A stretch of 64,000 bases of DNA from Pseudoxanthomonas suwonensis J47 (GTDB lineage: Bacteria > Pseudomonadota > Gammaproteobacteria > Xanthomonadales > Xanthomonadaceae): NCBI RefSeq assembly GCF_000513955.1, contig NZ_AZUZ01000018.1, positions 1 to 64,000 of the forward strand, in the 5' to 3' direction. The position numbers were made by a program, and so were the translations under genes. Below the pieces are notes generated by a model. It saw nothing but the letters and a program-made list of their open reading frames with translations, was not told the origin of the DNA and made no database searches. Shown here piece by piece: positions 11,147-19,509 of the stretch. Position 1 is the stretch's first letter. Each line of letters starts with the position of its first letter.

Positions 11147-11805
11147 GCCAGAAGAAGAAGATCAAGGTCAGCGAACTCGATTTCAGCAACATCGGTGGCT
11201 GGCCGCAGCAGGCCAAGGTGGTGTTCTGCATCCTGCTGGCGGCCTTCATCCTGGTGATGTCCTACCTGCTGCTGATCCGCGGCAAGGTCGAGGAACTCGA
11301 GGGACTGGAGAGCCAGGAGTCGACCTTGCGCCGCCAGTTCGAGGACGAGCAGGGCAAGGCCGCCAACCTGGAGCCGCTGCGCCAGCAGCTGGCGCAGATG
11401 GAACAGGTCCTGCAGCAGATGCTGCGGCAGCTGCCGAGCAAGACCGAGATGCCGGACCTGATCATCGACATCTCGCAGACCGCGCTGTCCAGCGGCCTGA
11501 CCAGCGAGCTGTTCAAGCCCGGTGCCGAGATACCCCGCGAGTTCTACGCGGAGAAGCCGATCGCGCTGCGCATGGTCGGCAACTACCACCAGTTCGGCGC
11601 CTTCGTCAGCGGCGTGGCCTCGTTGCCGCGCGTGGTCATCCTGACCATGCACGACATCCAGCTGCAGCCGAAGGGCGGCAAGGCGATCAGTCGCGGCAGC
11701 CAGCTGGAGCTGTCCGGCACGGTCAAGACCTACCGTTACCTCGATGAAACGGAAATCCAGGAACAGGCACAGCCCGGCAATGCGAACCAGGGGGGCGGCG
11801 CATGA
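11143..11805 (+). CDS. pilO: Type IV pilus assembly protein PilO
   Basis: This 220-residue inner-membrane protein has a short cytoplasmic Lys-rich tail and a membrane segment near 25-45 (VVFCILLAAFILVMSYLLLI). A coiled coil (about 48-95) and a periplasmic ferredoxin-like domain follow. It pairs with PilN in the inner-membrane alignment subcomplex. ATGA overlaps with pilN and with pilP indicate translational coupling. Confidence 0.94.
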   Translation: MSQKKKIKVSELDFSNIGGWPQQAKVVFCILLAAFILVMSYLLLIRGKVEELEGLESQESTLRRQFEDEQGKAANLEPLRQQLAQMEQVLQQMLRQLPSKTEMPDLIIDISQTALSSGLTSELFKPGAEIPREFYAEKPIALRMVGNYHQFGAFVSGVASLPRVVILTMHDIQLQPKGGKAISRGSQLELSGTVKTYRYLDETEIQEQAQPGNANQGGGA

Positions 11806-12347
11806 TGGCCATGAACCGTAACGCTGCCGCGCTGCGCTGGCTGGGGGCGTCGATGCTGGTCCTCGCGCTGGGCGCGTGTGGCCGCGGCGTCACCAGCACG
11901 CCCGGCGACGCGCCGAACCTGGAAAGGTGGGTCGCCGACGTGCGCGCGCGCCCGGCGCCGCCGCTGGAACCGCTGCCGGTGATGCAGCAGTTCGAGACCT
12001 TCGAGTATGCCGCGCAGGACCTGCGCGATCCCTTCAGCGATGCCTGGAGCAATCCGGACGGTGGCGCGGGCCTGCGCCCGGACCCGAACCGGCCCAAGGA
12101 ACCGCTCGAGCAGTACCCGCTGGACAGCCTCGACATGGTCGGGTCCATCGGCGAGGGCGCCGGACTGGTCGCCCTGGTCATGGCGCCGGACCGGGTCACC
12201 CACCGGATCCGTCCGGGCGCCTACCTGGGGCAGAGCGATGGCCGCGTCACAGCAGTGCGTGAAGACAGGATCGAGCTGGTTGAACTGGTGCCGGATGGAG
12301 CGGGCGGTTGGCTGGAACGTCCGGCTGCCATCGCGCTTGAAGACTAA
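11802..12347 (+). CDS. pilP: Type IV pilus lipoprotein PilP
   Basis: This 181-residue protein carries a lipoprotein signal peptide ending in LALGAC, with the lipidated Cys near residue 26. A flexible linker and a C-terminal beta domain (SIGEGAGLVALVMAPD and YLGQSDGRV) are expected to bridge PilN/PilO to the PilQ secretin. Three Met codons lie in the first four residues, so the exact start is uncertain by a few codons. Confidence 0.93.
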   Translation: MMAMNRNAAALRWLGASMLVLALGACGRGVTSTPGDAPNLERWVADVRARPAPPLEPLPVMQQFETFEYAAQDLRDPFSDAWSNPDGGAGLRPDPNRPKEPLEQYPLDSLDMVGSIGEGAGLVALVMAPDRVTHRIRPGAYLGQSDGRVTAVREDRIELVELVPDGAGGWLERPAAIALED

Positions 12348-12365
12348 TGATTGGGGGATAGCACG

Positions 12366-14219
12366 ATGACCTTTTCCAATGCCCAGCGCCTGAGCAGCCG
12401 GTGCCCGGCGATCTTCCGGGCCTGCGGCCTGGGCCTCGCGCTGGCCCTGACGGTCCCGGCGATGGCCGCGACCGCCGGCGTCACGGCGGAGCAGCCGGCG
12501 ACGGCCAAGTCCAAGGTGGCGCAGATCGACTTCAAGCGCGGCGATGGTGGCGCGGGCCGCCTGATCCTGCGCTTCGACGGCGACGGGGTGGCCCCGGACC
12601 TGCGCAAGCAGGACGGCAGCGTCGTGGTGGACGTGGCCAACGCCACGCTGCCGGCGGAGCTGCAGCGGCCGCTCAACGTCACCGACTTCGCCACCCCGGT
12701 GCAGCGCATCGAGGCCCGGCCGTATGCGGGGGGCACCCAGGTGGTGCTGAGCACCCGCGGCGACTACACCTCGCTGGCCTACCAGACCGCCGGTGAATAC
12801 GTGGTCGAGATCGCCCCGCGCAGCGGCGCGGCGGCGGTAGGCGCGGTCAGCGGCGCGGCGGTGAGCAGCGCCCAGGCCAAGGTCGCCAAGCCGGCGTATT
12901 CCGGCCGGCCGGTGACCTTCAACTTCCAGGACGTGCCGGTGCGCACCGTCCTGCAGCTGATCGCCGAGGAATCGAACCTCAACATCGTCGCTTCGGACAC
13001 CGTTCAGGGCAACGTGACCCTGCGCCTGGTCGAGGTGCCCTGGGACCAGGCGATGGACATCGTCCTGCGCGCCAAGGGCCTGGACAAGCGCCGCGACGGC
13101 AACGTCATCTGGGTCGCGCCGCAGCCGGAACTGGCCTCGTTCGAGAAGGCCAAGGAAGACGCGCGCATCGAGCTGGAGAACCGCGTCGACCTGGTCACCG
13201 ACTACATCCAGGTCAACTACCACTCGGCCGCGGCCATCTTCAAGGCGCTGACCGAGGCGAAGGGCGTGGGCAACCAGGGCGGCGGCGGCAACAACCAGGA
13301 GACCGGCTTCCTGTCGCAGCGTGGCCGCATCGTCGCCGACGAACGCACCAACACCCTGATGATCAGCGATATCCCGAAGAAGGTCGCGCAGATGCGCGAG
13401 CTGATCGACGTGATCGACCGCCCGGTCGACCAGGTGCTGATCGAGAGCCGTATCGTCATCGCCACCGATACCTTCGCCCGCGACCTCGGCGCCCGCTTCG
13501 GCGTGGTTGGCCGCCGCACCGGCAACAACACCGGCGCGATCAGCGGCTCGCTGGAGGACACCGCCAAGATCGTCCAGAACGGCGTCACCGAGCTGCCGGG
13601 CAGCCTGAACTTCGACCTGCCGGCGACCACCTCGACCGGCCTGCCGCCGGGCGCGCTGGCCTACACCCTGCTGGGCGCCAACTTCGCCATCGACATCGAG
13701 CTGTCGGCCCTGCAGCAGGAAGGCCGCGGCGAGGTGCTGTCCAATCCGCGCGTGGTCACCTCCAACCAGCGCGAGGCGGTCATCCGCCAGGGCCGCGAGG
13801 TCGGTTACGTGACCCTGACCGGCGGCGGCACCACCGGCGCGGTGACCCCGAACGTGCAGTTCAAGGACGTCGTGCTCGAGCTGAAGGTCACCCCGACCAT
13901 CACCAGCGACGACCGCGTGTTCATGGACGTGCACGTGACCAAGGACGAGGTCCTGCGCTACATCGATACCAGCATCGGCCAGGTGCCGGAAATCGCCACC
14001 CGCGAGATCAACACCGCGGTGCTGGTCGACGACGGCCAGACCGTGGTCATCGGTGGCGTCTACGAGTTCACCGACGCCAACAGCGTGGCCAAGGTGCCGT
14101 TCCTGGGCGACGTGCCCTTCCTCGGCAACCTGTTCAAGAAGAAGAGCCGCAACAAGGACAAGGCCGAGCTGCTGATCTTCCTGACCCCGAAGGTGATGCG
14201 CGTCGAGAAGCGCGCCTGA
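12366..14219 (+). CDS. pilQ: Type IV pilus secretin PilQ
   Basis: PilQ forms the outer-membrane gate for the pilus fibre. The 617-residue protein has a signal peptide (about 1-38) and one AMIN domain (about 55-155) for peptidoglycan binding. An STN/secretin N domain starts at VTFNFQDVPVRTVLQLI, an N1 repeat follows, and the C-terminal secretin domain contains VLSNPRVVTSNQREA and VPFLGDVPFLGNLF. GGGGGAT precedes the ATG at 12366; a TTG five codons upstream is a less likely start. Only one AMIN domain is clear, against two in Pseudomonas PilQ. A strong terminator closes the operon. Confidence 0.95.
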   Translation: MTFSNAQRLSSRCPAIFRACGLGLALALTVPAMAATAGVTAEQPATAKSKVAQIDFKRGDGGAGRLILRFDGDGVAPDLRKQDGSVVVDVANATLPAELQRPLNVTDFATPVQRIEARPYAGGTQVVLSTRGDYTSLAYQTAGEYVVEIAPRSGAAAVGAVSGAAVSSAQAKVAKPAYSGRPVTFNFQDVPVRTVLQLIAEESNLNIVASDTVQGNVTLRLVEVPWDQAMDIVLRAKGLDKRRDGNVIWVAPQPELASFEKAKEDARIELENRVDLVTDYIQVNYHSAAAIFKALTEAKGVGNQGGGGNNQETGFLSQRGRIVADERTNTLMISDIPKKVAQMRELIDVIDRPVDQVLIESRIVIATDTFARDLGARFGVVGRRTGNNTGAISGSLEDTAKIVQNGVTELPGSLNFDLPATTSTGLPPGALAYTLLGANFAIDIELSALQQEGRGEVLSNPRVVTSNQREAVIRQGREVGYVTLTGGGTTGAVTPNVQFKDVVLELKVTPTITSDDRVFMDVHVTKDEVLRYIDTSIGQVPEIATREINTAVLVDDGQTVVIGGVYEFTDANSVAKVPFLGDVPFLGNLFKKKSRNKDKAELLIFLTPKVMRVEKRA

Positions 14220-14261
14220 CCGGCCGGCCGGGGACGGCCGCCGCAAAGCTGGAGCTGTCGT

Positions 14262-14291
14262 CGACGGGGCCTGCGGGCCCCGTCGCTTTTT
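14262..14291 (+). terminator. Intrinsic terminator of pilMNOPQ
   Basis: CGACGGGGCC (14262-14271) pairs with GGCCCCGTCG (14276-14285) around a TGCG loop, followed by CTTTTT (14286-14291). This gives a 10-bp perfect stem with a U-tract. Confidence 0.9.
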
Positions 14292-14343
14292 CCGTTCACC
14301 TGCCGCGGGAACTCGCCGCGCGGCGCTGGGTCACAATGCGACC

Positions 14344-15342
14344 ATGGACAACGCCCCCGACCAGCTTCCCCCCGCCGGCCTGCACGCCGCCTTCGCCCAG
14401 CTGCGCGACAGCCTTTCGGCCGCCATCGTCGGCCAGTCCGCGCTGGTCGAACGCCTGCTGATCGCCCTCCTCGCCGACGGCCACCTGCTGGTCGAGGGCG
14501 CGCCGGGCCTGGCCAAGACCACCGCGATCCGCACCCTGGCCGCGCACCTGGAGGCGGATTTCGCCCGCGTCCAGTTCACCCCGGACCTGCTGCCGGCCGA
14601 CCTCACCGGCACCGAGGTCTGGCGCCCGCAGCAGGGCAGCTTCGAGTTCCAGCCCGGCCCGGTGTTCCATCCGCTGCTGCTGGCCGACGAGATCAACCGC
14701 GCACCCGCCAAGGTGCAGTCGGCGCTGCTGGAGGCGATGGGCGAGCGCCAGGTCACCGTCGGCCGCCACACCTATCCGCTGCCGCCGCTGTTCCTGGTGA
14801 TGGCCACGCAGAACCCGATCGAGCAGGAAGGCACCTTCCCGCTGCCGGAGGCGCAGCTGGACCGCTTCCTCATGCACGTGCGCATCGGCTATCCCGACGC
14901 GGAAGTGGAGACGGAGATCCTGCGTCTGGCCCGCGAGCGCGCGCGGCAGACCCTGCAGGCCCCGCCGGCACCGGCGCAGCGCATGCCGCAGGCGCAGGTG
15001 TTCGCCGCGCGCGAACAGGTGCTCGACCTGCACGTGGCGCCGGCACTGGAGCGCTACCTGGTCGAACTGGTGCTGGCCTCGCGCAGCGCCGGGCGCTACG
15101 ACGCCGCGCTGGGGCGCCGCATCGCCTGGGGCGCCAGCCCGCGTGGCTCGATCGCGCTGGAGCGCTGCGCCCGCGCCCGCGCCTGGCTGGCCGGCCGCGA
15201 CTACGTCACTCCGGATGACGTGCGCGCCGTGGCCCCCGACGTGCTGCGCCACCGCGTGCTGCCCAGCTACGAAGCCCTGGCCGAGGGCTGGGACGGCGAC
15301 CGCCTGGTGGCCGCGCTGCTCGAGAAGGTGCCGCCGCCGTGA
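14344..15342 (+). CDS. MoxR family AAA+ ATPase
   Basis: This 332-residue cytoplasmic AAA+ ATPase has Walker A GAPGLAKT at about 51-58, Walker B LLLADEINRA near 113-122 and a sensor-1 segment MATQNP near 152. MoxR proteins act as chaperone-like activators for von Willebrand factor A partners encoded next to them. It opens a six-gene block (MoxR, DUF58, DUF4381, two VWA proteins, BatD) in which every junction overlaps or abuts. The promoter is unclear: a CACAAT hexamer lies only 6 bases before the ATG, which would make the transcript almost leaderless. Confidence 0.93.
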   Translation: MDNAPDQLPPAGLHAAFAQLRDSLSAAIVGQSALVERLLIALLADGHLLVEGAPGLAKTTAIRTLAAHLEADFARVQFTPDLLPADLTGTEVWRPQQGSFEFQPGPVFHPLLLADEINRAPAKVQSALLEAMGERQVTVGRHTYPLPPLFLVMATQNPIEQEGTFPLPEAQLDRFLMHVRIGYPDAEVETEILRLARERARQTLQAPPAPAQRMPQAQVFAAREQVLDLHVAPALERYLVELVLASRSAGRYDAALGRRIAWGASPRGSIALERCARARAWLAGRDYVTPDDVRAVAPDVLRHRVLPSYEALAEGWDGDRLVAALLEKVPPP

Positions 15343-16301
15343 ACGCGCCCGGCCCGGCGCCGGCCGTGGCCGAAGCCGCGACCGCAGGCATCGTGCCCAC
15401 GCTGGCCGAACTGGTCGCGTTGCGCGCGCAGGCGATGCGCGTGCCGCCACCGCGGCGAGGCCGGCATGGCGTGCACGGACCGGCACCGTCCAGCCTGCGC
15501 GGGCGCGGCATGGAATACGCCGAATCGCGCGAGTACGTGGCCGGCGACGATGTGCGGCGCATGGACTGGCGGCTGACCGCGCGCAGCGGCCGCGCCCATA
15601 CCAAGCTGTTCCAGGCCGAGCGCGAGCGCCTGACCCTCCTGGTCGCCGATACCGCGCCGGCGCTGTATTTCGGCACCCGTACCCGCTTCAAGTCGGTGCA
15701 GGCCGCGCGTGCCGGCGCGGTGGCGGTATGGGCCGCGTTGCAGTCCGGCGACCGCATCGCTGCGCTGCGCGCCGGCGAACCGGCGATCCCGCCGGCCACC
15801 GGGCAGCGCGGGGCGATGCGCGTGCTCGACGCGCTGGTGCGCTGGTATGCGCATCCGCCCGAGGACGACGCCGGCCTGGCCCTGGCCCTCGAACACGCAC
15901 AGCGCCTGCTGCGCCCCGGCGCCCAGCTGGTGGTGCTGGCCGATCCGTCCAGCGCCGCGCAGGTGCCGGCGCTGCGCTGGACGGCGCTGGCGCGCCACCA
16001 CCAGGCCACCCTGGTGCTATTGCAGGACCCGCTGGAAACCTCGCCGCCGCGCCGGCCGCTCGCCTTCCTCGCCGGCATGCGGCGCGTGCAGCTGGCCCTG
16101 GACCGTGGCGGCGTGCGCCAGCGCTGGGAACAGGTCTTCGCCGCGCCCGCGCGCGAACTGGGGGATACGCTGCCGGCGCTCGGCTGGCGGGTGCGTACGC
16201 TGTCGAGCGACGCCGGCAGCGCCGACTGGCTGTGGTCGGCGGGCGAGGCCCAGGGCGATGCAGCAGCGGATGTGTCCGTAGTGGCAGGCGGGGAGCGCTG
16301 A
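15339..16301 (+). CDS. DUF58 domain-containing protein
   Basis: The 320-residue protein has the DUF58 signature: GRGMEYAESREYVAGDD followed by RRMDWRLTARSG (about 57-86). The rest is a degenerate VWA-like fold lacking an intact DxSxS metal site (the equivalent strand reads LLVADTAPAL). In MoxR operons DUF58 proteins are the presumed adaptor between the ATPase and the membrane VWA proteins; that role is inferred. The start overlaps moxR by four bases (GTGA). Confidence 0.9.
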   Translation: MNAPGPAPAVAEAATAGIVPTLAELVALRAQAMRVPPPRRGRHGVHGPAPSSLRGRGMEYAESREYVAGDDVRRMDWRLTARSGRAHTKLFQAERERLTLLVADTAPALYFGTRTRFKSVQAARAGAVAVWAALQSGDRIAALRAGEPAIPPATGQRGAMRVLDALVRWYAHPPEDDAGLALALEHAQRLLRPGAQLVVLADPSSAAQVPALRWTALARHHQATLVLLQDPLETSPPRRPLAFLAGMRRVQLALDRGGVRQRWEQVFAAPARELGDTLPALGWRVRTLSSDAGSADWLWSAGEAQGDAAADVSVVAGGER

Positions 16302-16757
16302 GTGGATCCAGCCAATCTTCCATTGCGCGACGTATACCTGCCCGAGCCGCCATCGTGGTGGCCGCCGGCGCCGGGATGGTGGCTGCTGGGCGCGGCGATC
16401 CTGCTGGTGCTGCTGGGGCTGGCGGGCTGGATCGCCTGGCGCCGCTCGCGCCAGCGCCGCTGGCTGCGCTGGTTCGAGCAGGCCAGCGAAGGCCACGGCA
16501 CCTTGCCCGAACGCCTGGCCGCCATTTCCGCGCTGCTGCGTCGCGCCGCACGCCGCCGCCAGCCTGGGGCGGAACTGCTGCAGGGCGAAGCCTGGCTGCG
16601 CTTTCTCGATGGCGCGGACGGCACCGGCTTCAGTGCCGGGCCCGGACGCCTGCTGCTCGAAGGCAGCTTCCGCCGCGACGTCGACGCCGATGCATTCGCC
16701 GCCGCGCGGGCGCTGGCCCGCAAGCGTTTCCTCGAACTGATGGAAGGTCGCCGGTGA
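16302..16757 (+). CDS. DUF4381 domain-containing membrane protein
   Basis: This 151-residue protein has a proline/tryptophan-rich N-terminus (LPEPPSWWPPAPGWW), one membrane helix (about 24-46) and a cytoplasmic helical domain. Length and composition fit DUF4381, found almost only in MoxR-Bat operons. It begins at a GTG directly after the DUF58 stop and ends overlapping the next gene by four bases. Its function is unknown; the position suggests an accessory subunit linking the ATPase module to the VWA proteins. Confidence 0.85.
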   Translation: MDPANLPLRDVYLPEPPSWWPPAPGWWLLGAAILLVLLGLAGWIAWRRSRQRRWLRWFEQASEGHGTLPERLAAISALLRRAARRRQPGAELLQGEAWLRFLDGADGTGFSAGPGRLLLEGSFRRDVDADAFAAARALARKRFLELMEGRR

Positions 16758-17752
16758 GCGCGTGGTGGCCCGCATGGCAGCAGGGATTCGCGGGCTTCGC
16801 CTGGCCATGGGCCTGGGCGCTGCTGGTGCTGCCGCTGCTGGCCTGGATGCTGCCGCCGCGGCAGCCGGCCAGCGCCGCGTTGCGCGTGCCGTGGCGTTCG
16901 CGCCTGGAAGAGGTAGCGGGTGGTGATGCGGGCAATGCGGTCGCCACCTGGCTGTTGCCGCTGCTGGCCTGGGTGCTGCTGTGTACCGCGGCTGCACGCC
17001 CGCAGCAGCTGGGCGAGGCGCAGGTGCCGCCGCAGCAGGCGCGGCAGATGCTGCTCGCGGTCGACCTCTCCGGCAGCATGAGCGATCCGGACATGGAGCT
17101 GGGCGGGCAGGTGGTCGACCGCCTCACCGCGGCCAAGGCGGTGATCGCCGACTTCCTCGAGCGGCGTGCGGGCGACCGGGTGGGCCTGCTCGTGTTCGGG
17201 CAACGCGCCTACATGCTCGCTCCACTCACGCTCGACCGCGATTCGGTGCGCCTGCAGCTGCGCGACAGCGTCGCCGGGCTGGCCGGCCGCGAGACCGCGC
17301 TGGGCGATGCCATCGGCCTCGGAGTGAAGCGCCTGCGCGAGCAGCCCGAAGGCCAGCGCGTGCTGGTGCTGCTCACCGACGGCGTCAACACCGCCGGCGT
17401 GATCGAACCGCTGCGCGCCGCCTCGCTGGCGCAGGCCGAAGGCGTGCGCGTGTACACCATCGCCTTCGGTGGCGGCGGCATGCGCTCGCTGTTCGGCGTG
17501 CCGCTGCCCGTGCAGGGCGAGGAAGTGGACGAGGACACCCTGCGCCAGGTCGCGACGATGACCGGCGGCCGCTTCTTCCGCGCGCGCGATACCGGCGAGC
17601 TGGCCGGGATCTATGCCGAACTCGACCGGCTCGAGCCGGTGGACGTGGCCGCCGCGCCGGTGCGTCCGCGCATCGAGCTGTATCCGTGGCCGCTGGGCGC
17701 GGCGCTGCTGCTGATGGCCCTCGCCATGCCGCTGCGGAGGCGTGCCGCATGA
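16754..17752 (+). CDS. VWA domain protein, BatA-like
   Basis: This 332-residue protein has two N-terminal membrane helices (about 17-35 and 60-78), a von Willebrand factor A domain and a C-terminal membrane helix. An intact MIDAS motif DLSGS lies near 104-108, and LLTDGVNTAG supplies the distal metal-coordinating Asp. This is the BatA/Aerotolerance architecture. The GTG start overlaps the DUF4381 stop, and the stop overlaps the next ATG (ATGA). In Bacteroides and Francisella related operons affect oxidative or envelope stress tolerance; here the role is inferred from homology. Confidence 0.9.
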   Translation: MSAWWPAWQQGFAGFAWPWAWALLVLPLLAWMLPPRQPASAALRVPWRSRLEEVAGGDAGNAVATWLLPLLAWVLLCTAAARPQQLGEAQVPPQQARQMLLAVDLSGSMSDPDMELGGQVVDRLTAAKAVIADFLERRAGDRVGLLVFGQRAYMLAPLTLDRDSVRLQLRDSVAGLAGRETALGDAIGLGVKRLREQPEGQRVLVLLTDGVNTAGVIEPLRAASLAQAEGVRVYTIAFGGGGMRSLFGVPLPVQGEEVDEDTLRQVATMTGGRFFRARDTGELAGIYAELDRLEPVDVAAAPVRPRIELYPWPLGAALLLMALAMPLRRRAA

Positions 17753-19509
17753 GCATCGCCTGGCTGCAGCAGCTGCCCGCCGTGCACCTGCAGCGCCCGC
17801 TGTGGCTGTGGGCGCTGTGCGCGTTGCCGCTGCTGTGGCTGCTGTGGCATCGCCACCGTCGCGAGGCCTGGCGCGACGCGGTGGATCCGCACCTGCTCGC
17901 GCACCTCATCGAACCCGGCCGCGGGCGCAGTGGTTGGCGGCTGGCCGGGATTTCGCTGGCCTGGATCCTCGCCGTGCTCGCCCTGGCCGGCCCGGGCTGG
18001 CGCCAGGAGGCGCAGCCGCGCCAGGAGTCGCGCGCGCCGCTGGTCATCGCCCTGGACCTGTCCGCATCGATGCTCGCCCCCGACCTGCCGCCGACGCGCC
18101 TGGCGCAGGCACGGGCCAAGATCGAAACCCTGCTGCGGGAGCGCCAGGGCGGCGAGGTCGGGCTGGTGGCGTGGGCCGAGGACGCGTACACGGTGGCGCC
18201 GCTGACCGCCGATGCCGGCAACGTCGCGCTGTTCCTCGAAGCGCTGGCGCCCGACCTGATGCCGGTCGACGGCCATCGCGTCGAACGCGCGCTGACCCAC
18301 GCCGCTACCCTGCTGCACCAGGCCGGTTTCGAGCGCGGCGACATCCTGCTGCTCACCGACGAAACCGAGGCCGAGGCGCAGCCGGTTGCCGGTGCGATCG
18401 CGACGCAGGGCTACCGGATATCGGTCATCGGCCTGGGCACGCCGGCCGGCGCGATGTACCGCGATGGTGCCGGCGCGACGCGACCGGCGCGGCTGGACGA
18501 GGCGGCCCTGCGCGCCCTCGCCGCGGCGGGTGGTGGCGGCTATGCCAGGCTCGCCGCGGACGATTCCGACCTGCGCGCACTGGGCGTGCTGGTGCCTCGC
18601 GCCGGACCGGAAAGCGTGCGTGGCGACGGCCAGCGCGCCTGGCTCGACCAGGGCTACTGGCTGCTGCCGCCGCTGCTGGTGCTGGTGGCGCTGCTGGTGT
18701 TCCGTCGCGGCGCCGGGCTGCTGGCCGCGCTGCCGCTGGCCGTGCTGCTGGCGATGCCAGGTCCGGCACGGGCGGCCGGCGGGGGCGACGAAGGCGGCTG
18801 GTGGCGGCGCGCCGACCAGCAGGCGCAGCAGCGCATCGAGCGCGGGGTCGAGGCCTACCGCCAGGGTGATTTCGCCGCCGCTGGAGAGGCGTTCGCCGGC
18901 GCCACCGCGCGCGGTGCCGATGCCGACTACAACCTCGGCAATGCCCTGGCGCGCCAGGGTCGCTACGACGAGGCCATCGCTGCCTACGACCGCGCCCTCG
19001 CGCAGTCGCCGGGCATGGAGGATGCGATCGCCAACCGCCGCGTGGTCGAGGCTGCGCGCCGGCAGCAGCAGGATGGACAGGGCCGGCCGCAGGACGGGCA
19101 GGGTGGCGAACCGCAACAGCCACAGGACGGGGAACCGCAACAGGGCGACGACCCGTCGCAGGATTCCCGGGGCCAGCAGCGTCCTCCGGACCATCCCGGC
19201 CAGCAGCAGGATCGTGGCGATCCTGGGGAACCCGACGAAGGCCCCGAGCCGCAGGCGGAAGACGAACAGGCGCGCCAGCGCCAGGAACAGGCCGACCGCG
19301 AACAGCGCGAGCGCATGCAGGAGGCGCTGCAGCAGGGCGGCGACGGGCAGCAGGAGCAGGCGCAGGCGCAGCCGCAGGAGGACGCGCAGGCACGCGAGGA
19401 GCGCCAGGCACGCGAAGCCTGGCTGCGGCGCATCCCCGACGATCCCGGCGGACTGCTGCGGGCCAGGTTCCGCCTCGAATACGAACGCCGCCAGCGGGAG
19501 GGACGATGA
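17749..19509 (+). CDS. VWA and TPR domain protein, BatB-BatC fusion
   Basis: This 586-residue protein joins two Bat functions. The N-terminal half has two membrane helices (about 18-36 and 62-80) and a VWA domain with intact MIDAS DLSAS near 103 and LLTDETEAE downstream. A membrane helix follows near 300-330. The C-terminal half has a TPR segment (about 360-430: GVEAYRQGDFAAAGEAF, YNLGNALARQGRYDEAI). It then has about 150 residues of Gln/Glu/Asp/Pro-rich low complexity (repeated QDGQ, QPQD and QEQAQAQ units), almost certainly disordered. In some bacteria BatB and BatC are separate. The tail is periplasmic by topology prediction, which is unusual for such an acidic and Gln-rich segment. Confidence 0.88.
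   Translation: MSIAWLQQLPAVHLQRPLWLWALCALPLLWLLWHRHRREAWRDAVDPHLLAHLIEPGRGRSGWRLAGISLAWILAVLALAGPGWRQEAQPRQESRAPLVIALDLSASMLAPDLPPTRLAQARAKIETLLRERQGGEVGLVAWAEDAYTVAPLTADAGNVALFLEALAPDLMPVDGHRVERALTHAATLLHQAGFERGDILLLTDETEAEAQPVAGAIATQGYRISVIGLGTPAGAMYRDGAGATRPARLDEAALRALAAAGGGGYARLAADDSDLRALGVLVPRAGPESVRGDGQRAWLDQGYWLLPPLLVLVALLVFRRGAGLLAALPLAVLLAMPGPARAAGGGDEGGWWRRADQQAQQRIERGVEAYRQGDFAAAGEAFAGATARGADADYNLGNALARQGRYDEAIAAYDRALAQSPGMEDAIANRRVVEAARRQQQDGQGRPQDGQGGEPQQPQDGEPQQGDDPSQDSRGQQRPPDHPGQQQDRGDPGEPDEGPEPQAEDEQARQRQEQADREQRERMQEALQQGGDGQQEQAQAQPQEDAQAREERQAREAWLRRIPDDPGGLLRARFRLEYERRQREGR

Noticed and set aside
11736-14246. An 836-codon minus-strand frame opposite pilP and pilQ
   Set aside because: The translation is rich in His, Gln, Arg and Gly with no recognisable domain, and pilQ is secure on the other strand.
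19060-19420. Repeats in the batBC tail considered as a tandem-repeat or CRISPR-like array
   Set aside because: The CAG/GAC-rich repetition is irregular, has no conserved spacer structure and lies inside a continuous reading frame.
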